Positions 8,744-16,834 of a stretch of DNA of 64,000 bases are shown here, one piece after another (position 1 is the stretch's first letter; each line of letters starts with the position of its first letter). The DNA is taken from contig NZ_CP043661.1 in the NCBI RefSeq assembly GCF_014217565.1, positions 7,626,001 through 7,690,000 of the forward strand. Reading direction: 5' to 3'. Under the pieces are notes generated by a model. It worked only from the letters and a program-made list of their open reading frames with translations. It was not told the DNA's origin and did not search any database. Origin of the DNA: Kribbella qitaiheensis. Lineage in GTDB: Bacteria > Actinomycetota > Actinomycetes > Propionibacteriales > Kribbellaceae. Made by a program: the position numbers and the translations under genes.

Positions 8744-8758
8744 GCAACCATTGGTTGC
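8744..8758. promoter_or_regulatory. operator-like palindrome 2 (GCAACCA-T-TGGTTGC)
   Basis: A perfect 15-base palindrome centred at 8751. Between it and palindrome 1, reading the minus strand, TTGCGC, 18 bases and TACGTT could form the promoter, so the two sites flank or overlap both hexamers. This is the usual place for a repressor pair. Confidence 0.6.
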
Positions 8759-8761
8759 AGA

Positions 8762-9859
8762 TCAGGAAGGCGGGAGGTCGACCTTGCCGAGTTTCAGCCA
8801 GTCGGCCAGGTCGTCGAGTTCGGCGTGCACCGCCTTGGTGATGGCCCTGGTGAACTTCACGTCCTGGTGGATCGCGTTGACGCGGAGTACGGAGGCCTTC
8901 TTGTCGCCGATCACGTCGACCTTCCCGACCAGCCGATCACCGTGCAGCACCGGCAGGGCGAAGTAACCCCACCGGCGTTTGGCGGCCGGTTTGTACATCT
9001 CCAGCGTGTACTCGAAGTCGAACAACTCCACCGCGCGGACCCGGTTGTGGATCAACCGGTCGAACGGCGAGACCAACGCGGTACGGCCTTCGAAGCCGGA
9101 CGCTGCCAGCGCGGCCGGGTCCACTTGCCACACGCCCTTGGTGTCCTCTACCTCGACCGGCTCGCCGACCTCCCCGACGATCGCCGGCTCCACCGGGACC
9201 GCGGTGCCCTTGGCGCGGGCGATGCCGAGCGACCGGAGCCTTCGTTCGTTCTTGAGCCGCTCTGCTTCGGCAGTGGCCGGCACCACGACGTCCGCCGGGT
9301 ACACCCGTTCCGGCAGGTCCCAGACCCGCTCGCGCCCGACCCGGCCGGCGATCGCCACCTGGCCGCGCATCATCATGTACTCCAGCATCTGGGTGACGTT
9401 GCGGTTGTTGGTCCAGCCGGTCGATGCCCACGGCACCGGACAGGTATCCGGCACCTCCCGCGAAACCACCGGCCCGCGATCGCCGAGCAGCGCGAGGATG
9501 TCGCGCTGGAAGGACTCGTTGGCGCGCATCCACTCCCGCATCCCGGCGTGGCTCGGCCAGTCGGCGGCGCCGGCGAGATAGAGCCCGACGTCGGCCATCG
9601 GCCTGATCAGCGCGTTGTGCTCGAACAGGCTCCGCTCGACCTCCACGGCCTGCTTCAACTGCCCAGGCTCGTACGCCGGGCCGAGGCGGCTCCACGCCAC
9701 CAGATCGGCGCTCGGGGCAACCGCCGAGGTCGGGTCGATCTGCAGCAACGTCAGCTGCCGGACCATCGCGACCAAATCGTCCGGCCGCGCCGCCTCCAGC
9801 AACTGCGCCCGGACGGCGATCTGCCGTGCCTGCTCCCGAGTTATCCGGCGTATGCCCAT
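8762..9859 (-). CDS. winged-helix DNA-binding protein of the AlkZ/YcaQ (HTH_42) family
   Basis: A 365-residue protein of the family that includes the DNA glycosylases AlkZ and YcaQ, which unhook interstrand crosslinks or alkylated bases. The catalytic Q-x-D motif is present as Gln40-Ile41-Asp42 in TLLQIDPTSAV, and the family block SPFDRLIHNR is near residue 265. The beta-barrel end is typical (YKPAAKRRWGYFALPVLHGDRLVGK). Glycosylase activity is inferred from the motif. It lies upstream of, and on the same strand as, the SRPBCC-ArsR operon, but is separated from it by that operon's promoter. Confidence 0.8.
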   Translation of the reverse strand: MGIRRITREQARQIAVRAQLLEAARPDDLVAMVRQLTLLQIDPTSAVAPSADLVAWSRLGPAYEPGQLKQAVEVERSLFEHNALIRPMADVGLYLAGAADWPSHAGMREWMRANESFQRDILALLGDRGPVVSREVPDTCPVPWASTGWTNNRNVTQMLEYMMMRGQVAIAGRVGRERVWDLPERVYPADVVVPATAEAERLKNERRLRSLGIARAKGTAVPVEPAIVGEVGEPVEVEDTKGVWQVDPAALAASGFEGRTALVSPFDRLIHNRVRAVELFDFEYTLEMYKPAAKRRWGYFALPVLHGDRLVGKVDVIGDKKASVLRVNAIHQDVKFTRAITKAVHAELDDLADWLKLGKVDLPPS

Positions 9860-9961
9860 CCCCGAAGGCTAGCGATGCCCGGCGACACTTCGCTTCCCGG
9901 CGATCTGGTACGACTGTTGTCAGTGCGGTCCGCATCTACGACGACATCGAAGGGCCTGCAG

Positions 9962-11308
9962 ATGAGTGACTACGACGTCATCGTTGTTGGTGGTGGCTCA
10001 CCGGGGGAGCACTGCGCGGGGGAGCTGGTCGACCGCGGCCTGCACGTCGCGCTGGTCGAGCGCGAGCTGATCGGCGGCGAATGCTCGTACTTCGCGTGCA
10101 TCCCGTCCAAGACGCTGCTGCGCCCCGGCGAAGCGGTACACCAGGCGCGCGAGGCGCTGTCCACAGCGGAGGTCGACGCCGAGGCGGCGCTGGGCTGGCG
10201 GGACTTCATGGTCTCCGACTACTCCGATGCCGGCCAGGAGCAGTGGCTGGCAAGCAAGGGCATCGACCTGCTGCGCGGTACGGGCCGGCTCGCCGGGACC
10301 GGGGTGGTGGAGGTCGGTGGCACGCAGTACACGGCCCAGAACGTCGTACTGGCTACCGGTTCGGACCCGATCATCCCGCCGATCCCGGGCCTGAGAGAGC
10401 TCGACGGTGTGTGGACGAATCGTGAGATGACCGCCATGAAGGCTGTTCCGCGTCGCCTGCTGGTGCTCGGTGGCGGCCCGGTCGGTGTCGAGATGGCTCA
10501 GGCCGTACGGCGGCTCGGTGGCGAGGTGGCGCTGATCAACAACGGCGATCACCTGCTCGGCAGGGATCCGGCGCCGCTGGGCGAGGCGCTCGGTGAGGTT
10601 CTCCGCCGCGACGGGGTCGAACTGGTCCTCGGGCTGCGGGCGACCGCAGTACGGCGGGACGGTGAGGACTTTGTGGTCACGTTGGCGGACGGTCGCGAGT
10701 TGCGTGGTGATCGGCTCCTGGTCGCCACGGGCCGGCGGCCGCGGGTGGACGGGATCGGACTGGAGTCTGTGGGTCTCGAGGTCGACGGGAAGGGCGTACA
10801 GGTTGATGAGTATCTGCGCGCTGCCGAGCGGCTCTGGGCTGTTGGTGACGTCACCGGCGTACGGCTGCTGACGCATGTGGGGAAGTATCAGGGCGATGTC
10901 GTGGCCTCGAATATCGCCGGTGAGAAGCGGAAGGCCAACTACGAGGCCATCCCGAATGTCGTCTACACCGACCCGCAAGTGGCCTCGGTCGGTGCGGTCG
11001 AGGCTCCCTTCAGCGCCACGACCGCACTGAAGGATGTTGCCAAGACGGCTACCTACACGCGCGAATACGCCGAAAACAACGGCTTCTTGACGCTGCTGAG
11101 CGATGGGGAGCGGTTGACCGGTGCCTATGCGGTCGGGCCTGAGGCAGGCGAGTGGCTGCAGCAGGCCACGCTCGCCATCCGAGCCCATGTGCCGGTGGAG
11201 GTCGTGGCCGACACGATCCAGCCGTTCCCGACGTTCTCGGAGATCTATGTCGCGACGTTGAAGACGTTGCGCCAGCAGATCGCGGCTTCTGATCCAGGAA
11301 AGGCCTGA
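9962..11308 (+). CDS. class I pyridine nucleotide-disulfide oxidoreductase-like flavoprotein
   Basis: A 448-residue flavoenzyme like dihydrolipoyl dehydrogenase or mercuric reductase. The FAD motif is DVIVVGGGSPGEHCAG. The redox pair is Cys41/Cys46 (CSYFACIPSK), the NAD(P)H Rossmann motif is LLVLGGGPVGVEMAQ, and LWAVGDVTG is the second FAD contact. The C-terminal block reads PFPTFSEIY where the family has HPTxSE, so the catalytic His appears to be Phe. The electron acceptor may therefore not be a thiol. The ATG at 9962 is chosen because the FAD strand begins at once. The SnoaL-like gene follows after 2 bases. Confidence 0.8.
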   Translation: MSDYDVIVVGGGSPGEHCAGELVDRGLHVALVERELIGGECSYFACIPSKTLLRPGEAVHQAREALSTAEVDAEAALGWRDFMVSDYSDAGQEQWLASKGIDLLRGTGRLAGTGVVEVGGTQYTAQNVVLATGSDPIIPPIPGLRELDGVWTNREMTAMKAVPRRLLVLGGGPVGVEMAQAVRRLGGEVALINNGDHLLGRDPAPLGEALGEVLRRDGVELVLGLRATAVRRDGEDFVVTLADGRELRGDRLLVATGRRPRVDGIGLESVGLEVDGKGVQVDEYLRAAERLWAVGDVTGVRLLTHVGKYQGDVVASNIAGEKRKANYEAIPNVVYTDPQVASVGAVEAPFSATTALKDVAKTATYTREYAENNGFLTLLSDGERLTGAYAVGPEAGEWLQQATLAIRAHVPVEVVADTIQPFPTFSEIYVATLKTLRQQIAASDPGKA

Positions 11309-11310
11309 GC

Positions 11311-11748
11311 ATGCGTTCCGACGATCAGACGGCGATCGAGAACGTCGTCCGGACCTTTTTCGCTGCCTTCACCTCCGGAGGGCCGGAGGTGAAAAGGCGG
11401 CTCGACGCGCTGCGGGAGGCGTTCGTGCCCGAGGCTGTGATCGTCCGCACCTGCGGCATGGAGCCCGCGATCTATGGCGTCGACGAGTTCATCGCGCCCC
11501 GGGAGACGCTGCTCACGAGCGGCACGTTGGTCGACTTCAAGGAGTGGCCGGTCGACGGACGCGTCGAGGTGTTCGGCGACATCGCCCACTGGTTCGGTAG
11601 CTACGCGAAGGAAGGCGTGCAGGACGGCAAGCCGTTCACCGGCCGGGGGATGAAGACGATCCAGTTCATCCGTACGCCGGAGGGCTGGCGGATCAGCGCA
11701 GCGGCCTGGGACGACGAACGCCCCGGACTCACGATCGAGGACCACTGA
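11311..11748 (+). CDS. NTF2/SnoaL-like (DUF4440-type) protein
   Basis: A 145-residue cone-shaped alpha+beta protein: an N-terminal helix (TAIENVVRTFFAAFT), then strands with VIVRTCGMEPAIYG and GKPFTGRGMKTIQFIRTPEGWRISAAAWDD. Such folds serve as ligand-binding or small isomerase domains; the role here is unknown. It starts 2 bases after the flavoprotein stop and is probably translated from the same mRNA. Confidence 0.75.
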   Translation: MRSDDQTAIENVVRTFFAAFTSGGPEVKRRLDALREAFVPEAVIVRTCGMEPAIYGVDEFIAPRETLLTSGTLVDFKEWPVDGRVEVFGDIAHWFGSYAKEGVQDGKPFTGRGMKTIQFIRTPEGWRISAAAWDDERPGLTIEDH

Positions 11749-11792
11749 CCCGGCGACGTCGGCCGCGCAGTACGCCGTACTAAGGTGCTCGG

Positions 11793-12389
11793 GTGCTGAG
11801 AGTCGGGCTTACCGGGGGTATCGGGGCGGGCAAGAGTGCTGTGTCGCGGCTGTTGGGGGAGCGCGGCGCGGTGGTGATCGACTCCGACGTGCTGGCGCGG
11901 GAAGTCGTCGCGCGCGGCACCGACGGGCTGGCCGAGGTGGTCGACGTGTTCGGTGACGTGCTGACCTCGGAGGGCGAGCTGGATCGGCCCGCGGTGGGGC
12001 GGATCGTGTTCGGGGATGCGGACGCCCGGCGGAAGCTGGAGGCGATCATCCATCCACGGGTACGGGCCAGGGCTGCGGAGATCGAGGCGGCGGCGCCGGA
12101 GGACGCGGTCGTCGTGCATGACATCCCCTTGCTGGTGGAGACCGGCCAGGCGGACAAGTTCGAGCTGGTGCTGGTGGTCGACGTCGCACCCGAGTTGCAG
12201 CTGCAGAGGCTGACCGAGCTGCGCGGAATGACTGACGAGGAAGCGAAGCAGCGGATCGCGAGTCAGGCGAGCCGGGAGGATCGGCTGGCGGCGGCTGATG
12301 TCGTGGTCGACAACTCCGGCAGCCTCGGCGAACTGGCGCGGCGGGTCGACGAGATCTGGGCCGACCTGAGCCGGCGCGCGGCGGGCTAG
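11793..12389 (+). CDS. coaE: dephospho-CoA kinase
   Basis: A 198-residue P-loop kinase that catalyses the last step of coenzyme A synthesis, ATP-dependent phosphorylation of the 3'-OH of dephospho-CoA. The Walker A motif is GLTGGIGAGKSAV at the N-terminus. VIDSDVLAREVV carries the substrate-binding Asp. The lid region is MTDEEAKQRIASQASREDRLAAAD, and the C-terminal VVDNSG is the usual family end. The protein lacks the GrpB fusion (C-terminal UPF0157 domain) found in some Actinobacteria such as mycobacteria. The start is GTG. Confidence 0.95.
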   Translation: MLRVGLTGGIGAGKSAVSRLLGERGAVVIDSDVLAREVVARGTDGLAEVVDVFGDVLTSEGELDRPAVGRIVFGDADARRKLEAIIHPRVRARAAEIEAAAPEDAVVVHDIPLLVETGQADKFELVLVVDVAPELQLQRLTELRGMTDEEAKQRIASQASREDRLAAADVVVDNSGSLGELARRVDEIWADLSRRAAG

Positions 12390-12579
12390 GGCGGCCGTCA
12401 GTACTGCGACCGAGGCCACGGTACGGACACGAAAGGGTGACCCTTGCGCGGGAAATGATGATTCCCGGCCGACCTGTACGAGAATCTCTGCTGGTTCGCC
12501 CGGCCCGAGCGCCGGTCGGCCTGACCATCCCTCGGCGCGTTCGCGCGTCGGTCCGCAAGTCCAAGGTTGGGAGGATGGC

Positions 12580-13791
12580 GTGGAATGTCCGCGCTGTAGC
12601 TCTGCCGTTCCTGAGGTCTCGCATTTCTGCCACCACTGTGGCAACGATCTGCAGACCCAGGACGCGGGGCGGAAGAAGGCGTACGCCGCCAGACCGGATG
12701 AACCGGTCGCGTCGTTCAAGCTGGTTTCGACGATCATGCCGCAAGGTGCCGGCCGTCAGCCGTACACGTACAAGGTCGCACTCGGCGTCGCCCTGCTGCT
12801 GACCGTCGTACTGGCCGCGCTGGGTGCCCTGCCGGTGGCGATCATGGTTGCCGCCTTCGCCATCCCGATCGTCTATATCCTTTACCTGTACGACGTGAAC
12901 CTGTGGGAGGACGAGCCGATCCCGGTCGTCGCCGCGGCGTTCCTGCTCACCGGCGTACTGGCTGCCGTGTTCACCTGGTTGTGGTCCGACAAGCTCGGCC
13001 TGTCGAGCGACACGATCGGTTCGAACAGCGCCGGGCCGGCCGGTCGCGACCTGCTCATCCTGATGCTGCTGGTGCCGGTCGTCTCCGAGCTCGTCCGGCA
13101 GATCGGCCCGCTCTACCTGGCCTCCCGGCCCCGGTACGACGACCTGATGGACGGCTTCACCTTCGGCGTCGTGGCCGGTGTCGGCTACGCGTGCTTCGAG
13201 ACCCTCGTCCTGCACTGGAGCTGGATCAGCGGCGGCTTCGCCGGTCCGGGCAGCAGCGCCGGTACCTGGATCTCGATAGTCGTCCTGCAGGGTTTCGTGA
13301 AACCGCTCATCTACGGTTCGGCGACGGGCCTGGCGGCCGCGGAGTTCTCCGGCCTCGGTGAGAAGTACGACGGCTTCACCCCGCGCTGGGTGGTCGGCCT
13401 GGCCCAGGCGATGGTGGTGAACGCACTGTTCCAGGGCGGCGTCTACCTGCTCGGCTTCGTCGGCGGGCACGGCTCCACCATCGGCGCGATCCTCGGTGTC
13501 GTCTGGGGCGTCGTCCTGCTGGGCGCGCTGATCATCCTGGTCCGCACTGTGCTGCACAAGGGTCTGCTCGAAGCGGCGCTGGAGTCGGCCGCTCGCGGTG
13601 GCTCCAACCACGCCTCCGGTGAGCTCGCGTTCTGCTCGCGCTGCGAGATGCCGCTGCTGCCGCACTCCGACTTCTGCTCGGCCTGCGGTAACTCGGTCCG
13701 TTCCGTGCCGAAGGCAGAGCGCGGAGTGGCTGTGCAAGGGAGTGGACCGGCGGCAGGCTTCGAAGGATCGACTGGGGAGACGCAGGCATGA
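12580..13791 (+). CDS. PrsW-like multi-pass membrane protein with zinc ribbons at both ends
   Basis: A 403-residue membrane protein. A zinc ribbon opens the protein (Cys3, Cys6, Cys17, Cys20) and a second closes it (FCSRCEMPLLPHSDFCSACG). Between them are about eight membrane helices with the PrsW intramembrane-protease layout: VVSELVRQ, then YDDLMDGFTFGVVAGVGYACFETL. PrsW normally shows paired Glu in the first block and a His in the last; here I read Ser-Glu and FVKPLIYG, so the active site looks degenerate. A GGGAGG site precedes the GTG. Its end overlaps the next gene (ATGA). Confidence 0.75.
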   Translation: MECPRCSSAVPEVSHFCHHCGNDLQTQDAGRKKAYAARPDEPVASFKLVSTIMPQGAGRQPYTYKVALGVALLLTVVLAALGALPVAIMVAAFAIPIVYILYLYDVNLWEDEPIPVVAAAFLLTGVLAAVFTWLWSDKLGLSSDTIGSNSAGPAGRDLLILMLLVPVVSELVRQIGPLYLASRPRYDDLMDGFTFGVVAGVGYACFETLVLHWSWISGGFAGPGSSAGTWISIVVLQGFVKPLIYGSATGLAAAEFSGLGEKYDGFTPRWVVGLAQAMVVNALFQGGVYLLGFVGGHGSTIGAILGVVWGVVLLGALIILVRTVLHKGLLEAALESAARGGSNHASGELAFCSRCEMPLLPHSDFCSACGNSVRSVPKAERGVAVQGSGPAAGFEGSTGETQA

Positions 13792-14819
13792 GCAACCAGC
13801 AACCGCCGTACGGTCAGCCCGGCCAGCCGGGTCAGCCGGGGCAGCCGGGGCAGCCGCCCTACGGAGGGCAGCCCGGCTACGGTCCGCCGCCGCAGGGGCC
13901 GCCGCAGGGTCAGCCGGGTTATGGTCGGCCGCAGCAGCCGCCGCCGGGCTACGGCCAACCGCCGTACCAGGGGGAGCCCCCGCAGGGGCAGCCCCCGCAG
14001 GGTCGACCGCCGCAGCAGCCGCCGTACCAGGGGCAGCCGCCGCAGCAGTACCCGGGACAGCAGGGTCAGCCCACTCAGCAGTACCCCGGCCAGCAGTACC
14101 CGCCGCAGCAGCAGTACCCGGGGCAGCAGCAGTGGGGTCCCGGTCCTGGTCAGCAGTTCGGTCAGCGCCGTGGCGGCCAGGGCAGCAAGAAGATCCTGCT
14201 GCTCGCCGGTGGCGGTCTGGCCGCGGTAGCGGTCATCGGTGCCGTCCTGGCGCTCGTGTTCGGTGGCGGTGACGACGACAACGTCCAGCCGGACCCGACG
14301 CCGACCAGCCAGCCCACCGACCAGCCGACCGGTCAGCCGACGGCGAACGCGGACGAGGGCATCGAGGTCGGCGAGGGCGTCTTCGTCAAGCCGCAGACGG
14401 GCTACATCCGCAAGAGCATCACCGGGTTCAAGGGCGTCTACCTGCTCAAGCAGAGCGAGGCCTACTTCATGGTCGAGGCGTTCAAGGCGGGTCCGGACGA
14501 GACCACCGCGACGCTGCTGCCGCAGCTGATGGCCGCGGAGAAGAAGGCCGTCTCGTCGAGCACCTTCAAGCCGAACGCGGCGAAGGAGACCAAGCCGGGT
14601 CCGGACGACAAGACCGACGTCAAGCTGCTCACCACCCAGAGCTACGAGGCGATGTCGAGCAGTCAGAACGGCAGCGTCCCGGTGATCGGCTACATCGCGA
14701 TCATCGAGCGCAACGACGGCGTGATCACGATCGTCAAGGTGTATGGCCGCAAGGACAAGAAGGACACCATCCAGCCGGACTCGACCGCGATGCTGCAGTC
14801 GGTGCTCAAGAGCCAGTGA
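13788..14819 (+). CDS. Pro/Gln/Gly-rich single-pass membrane protein
   Basis: A 343-residue protein. The first ~125 residues are low-complexity repeats of PGQPGQ, PPYQGQ and QQYPGQ. One membrane helix follows (about 131-153, KILLLAGGGLAAVAVIGAVLALVFGG), then a Thr/Gln/Pro linker and a globular extracytoplasmic domain of about 155 residues with no family I recognise. It is coupled by ATGA to the PrsW-like gene and overlaps the next gene by 4 bases. Its layout matches the two genes that follow, which look like diverged paralogues. The cytoplasmic repeat may be an interaction or phase-separation segment (inference). Confidence 0.75.
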   Translation: MSNQQPPYGQPGQPGQPGQPGQPPYGGQPGYGPPPQGPPQGQPGYGRPQQPPPGYGQPPYQGEPPQGQPPQGRPPQQPPYQGQPPQQYPGQQGQPTQQYPGQQYPPQQQYPGQQQWGPGPGQQFGQRRGGQGSKKILLLAGGGLAAVAVIGAVLALVFGGGDDDNVQPDPTPTSQPTDQPTGQPTANADEGIEVGEGVFVKPQTGYIRKSITGFKGVYLLKQSEAYFMVEAFKAGPDETTATLLPQLMAAEKKAVSSSTFKPNAAKETKPGPDDKTDVKLLTTQSYEAMSSSQNGSVPVIGYIAIIERNDGVITIVKVYGRKDKKDTIQPDSTAMLQSVLKSQ

Positions 14820-15856
14820 ACGGAAAGCGCGACAAGGGCCCGGACAACCCGTGGGTCCGCAAGGTCGACCCCGAGGACGAGGGAGCAGCTTCCGAACCGG
14901 AGCTGCCCCCCTCGCCCTGGTCCCTCGAGGTCCCGCCCCGCCCGTCGCCCTGGACCGACACCCCCGGTACGCCGGGCGCAACCGAGCCTGGCGTTACCGG
15001 TACGCCGGGGTGGGGGACGCCGAGTTCCCCGAGCGCGCCCGGTACAGCCGGTACGCCGGGTGCTGGTGCACCTGGTTCCGGCGGTGCGCATGGCTCGGCG
15101 GATCCCGCTGGGTGGGGGCGGAAGTCCGCTGGGGATCCGGGTGCGGGCGATACCGGAGTACAGGGTGGTCCTGCTCGGGAGACCAGCTCGGCTTGGGGTG
15201 ACAAGGTCGGGCCGCCTTCGCTACGCCGGCCGGAGCCGGTCAAGAAGGCCCCGAAGACTCCGCCGTTGCTGATTCCCGTTGTCGCGGGAATTGCCGTGGT
15301 GGCGCTCGTCGCGGTGGCTTTGATCGTGCTGACCGGCGGTGACGACACGGCGGATCCCAAGCCGTCGCCGTCGGCGACCGTGACCACGCCGCCGCCCTCG
15401 CAGTACACACCGCCGGCCAACGCGCTGCCGGTCGCCTTCGGTGTCACGGTCGTGCCGGTCAGCGGCTGGAGTGTGCTGGTCCGGGAGACCCAGGGCAAGC
15501 AGCTCGTGACGTACGCGCCGAACGGTGAGCCGCGGGCGTTCTTCTGGATCCGGCAGAAGCAGAACGTTACGGCGAAGAACTACATGCTGGCGATCGTCGA
15601 GGGCGAGACCCAGAACGAGGTCAACGAGATGGGTAACCCGCGGAACCTGGCGTGCCCGCGCGACGTCATGGTGGAGTGCATCGCGATCAGCTACACCTCG
15701 ACCTCCAAGGGCGTGAAGGTCCAGGGGTTCGTGGAGGCCTACCAGCGCAAGGACGGGGTCACCACCGCGATCGACTTCCGGACCCGGGTCGACTTCGCCC
15801 CGAAGGCCGAGGCCGACGCGGCGCTGATGAAGGCCTCGGTCGTCGACAGCATCTGA
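14816..15856 (+). CDS. Pro/Gly-rich single-pass membrane protein (paralogue)
   Basis: A 346-residue protein with a GTG start overlapping the previous stop. It has an acidic and Pro-rich N-terminus (NPWVRKVDPEDEG), a GTPG/TPGA low-complexity stretch to about 125, one membrane helix (about 150-172, LLIPVVAGIAVVALVAVALIVL) and an extracytoplasmic domain with AFFWIRQKQNVTAKNYML. The WIRQ block recurs in the next gene (GWFWIRQTKLMGAKAF), which shows the two are related. Two Cys in the outer domain (about residues 279 and 287) could pair. The function is unknown. Confidence 0.75.
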   Translation: MNGKRDKGPDNPWVRKVDPEDEGAASEPELPPSPWSLEVPPRPSPWTDTPGTPGATEPGVTGTPGWGTPSSPSAPGTAGTPGAGAPGSGGAHGSADPAGWGRKSAGDPGAGDTGVQGGPARETSSAWGDKVGPPSLRRPEPVKKAPKTPPLLIPVVAGIAVVALVAVALIVLTGGDDTADPKPSPSATVTTPPPSQYTPPANALPVAFGVTVVPVSGWSVLVRETQGKQLVTYAPNGEPRAFFWIRQKQNVTAKNYMLAIVEGETQNEVNEMGNPRNLACPRDVMVECIAISYTSTSKGVKVQGFVEAYQRKDGVTTAIDFRTRVDFAPKAEADAALMKASVVDSI

Positions 15857-15899
15857 GCACTGCTCACATCCCGCCCGTTCAAACACCGCGAGAGATCAC

Positions 15900-16763
15900 A
15901 TGAGTCAGCAGTACGGACCGCCCCAGGGCCAGCCTGGACCGCAGTACCCGACCGGGCCGCAGTCGCAGGCCGGATCGCAGGTCCCGCAGTACCAGGGCGC
16001 GCCGCAGTACCAGGGTGCCCCGCAGTTCCAGTCGGGCCCGCCCGGGCCGAGCGGATGGAAGCCGGGGTATCGGCGCCCGGCGACGTCGAACCGGACCCAG
16101 TGGATCGTGATGGGTGGCGCGGTGCTGGCCGTCGTACTGATCGCTGCCGGCGTGATCATCCTGGCCGGCGGCGGCAAGAAGGACCCGGCGAGTACTCCGG
16201 TCGCCGGCGATTCGCTGACACCGGATCCGGTCGGCACGCTCTATACCCCGCCGACGCCGTCCCCCACCGAGCCGGTGATCACGAAGGGCCCGTACGACAA
16301 GGGCGTGGAGATCGGTGGTGGAGTCTGGTTCACGCCGGCCAAGGGCTGGGTCAGGGACTCGGACAAGACCCGCTCCGGGTTCAACTACCTGCTGCCCGAG
16401 CCCGGCCGGGCCGGTGCGATCGACGGCTGGTTCTGGATCCGGCAGACGAAGCTGATGGGTGCGAAGGCGTTCGCGGATCACCTGGTCGACGTCGAGTCGA
16501 ACAACCTCGAGCACGTGGTGATCAGCAAGGGCGGCTACCGCAAGTGCACGAACAAGGCGCTGAAGCTTTGCTACGCCACCAACTACTCCGCGGTCGTGCC
16601 GGTGAAGGGGAAGCCGCCGGTGGTGTTCTCGGGCTTCATCCAGACCTTCGAGGACCAGAACGGCCAGACCACGGCGACCGACTCTGCGCTGCAGCGTGAG
16701 GTCTGGGCCAAGCGCAAGCAGGAGGTCCTCGCGATGAACGGAACCCTGGTCCGGAGCTTCTGA
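15900..16763 (+). CDS. Pro/Gln-rich single-pass membrane protein (paralogue)
   Basis: A 287-residue protein with the same plan as the two genes before it: a Tyr/Gln/Pro-rich N-terminus with repeats of QYQGAP, one membrane helix at about 66-88 (WIVMGGAVLAVVLIAAGVIIL), and an extracytoplasmic domain with WFWIRQTK and two Cys (CTNKALKLC). It is 43 bases downstream of its paralogue and is the last gene of this group before uvrB. The function is unknown. Confidence 0.75.
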   Translation: MSQQYGPPQGQPGPQYPTGPQSQAGSQVPQYQGAPQYQGAPQFQSGPPGPSGWKPGYRRPATSNRTQWIVMGGAVLAVVLIAAGVIILAGGGKKDPASTPVAGDSLTPDPVGTLYTPPTPSPTEPVITKGPYDKGVEIGGGVWFTPAKGWVRDSDKTRSGFNYLLPEPGRAGAIDGWFWIRQTKLMGAKAFADHLVDVESNNLEHVVISKGGYRKCTNKALKLCYATNYSAVVPVKGKPPVVFSGFIQTFEDQNGQTTATDSALQREVWAKRKQEVLAMNGTLVRSF

Positions 16764-16834
16764 CTCTGCGGTACTGAATGGCTTCGCTGGGTCATTTTCG
16801 GAAACTGTCGGTGCGGGGTCGTACGGTTGGGGGC

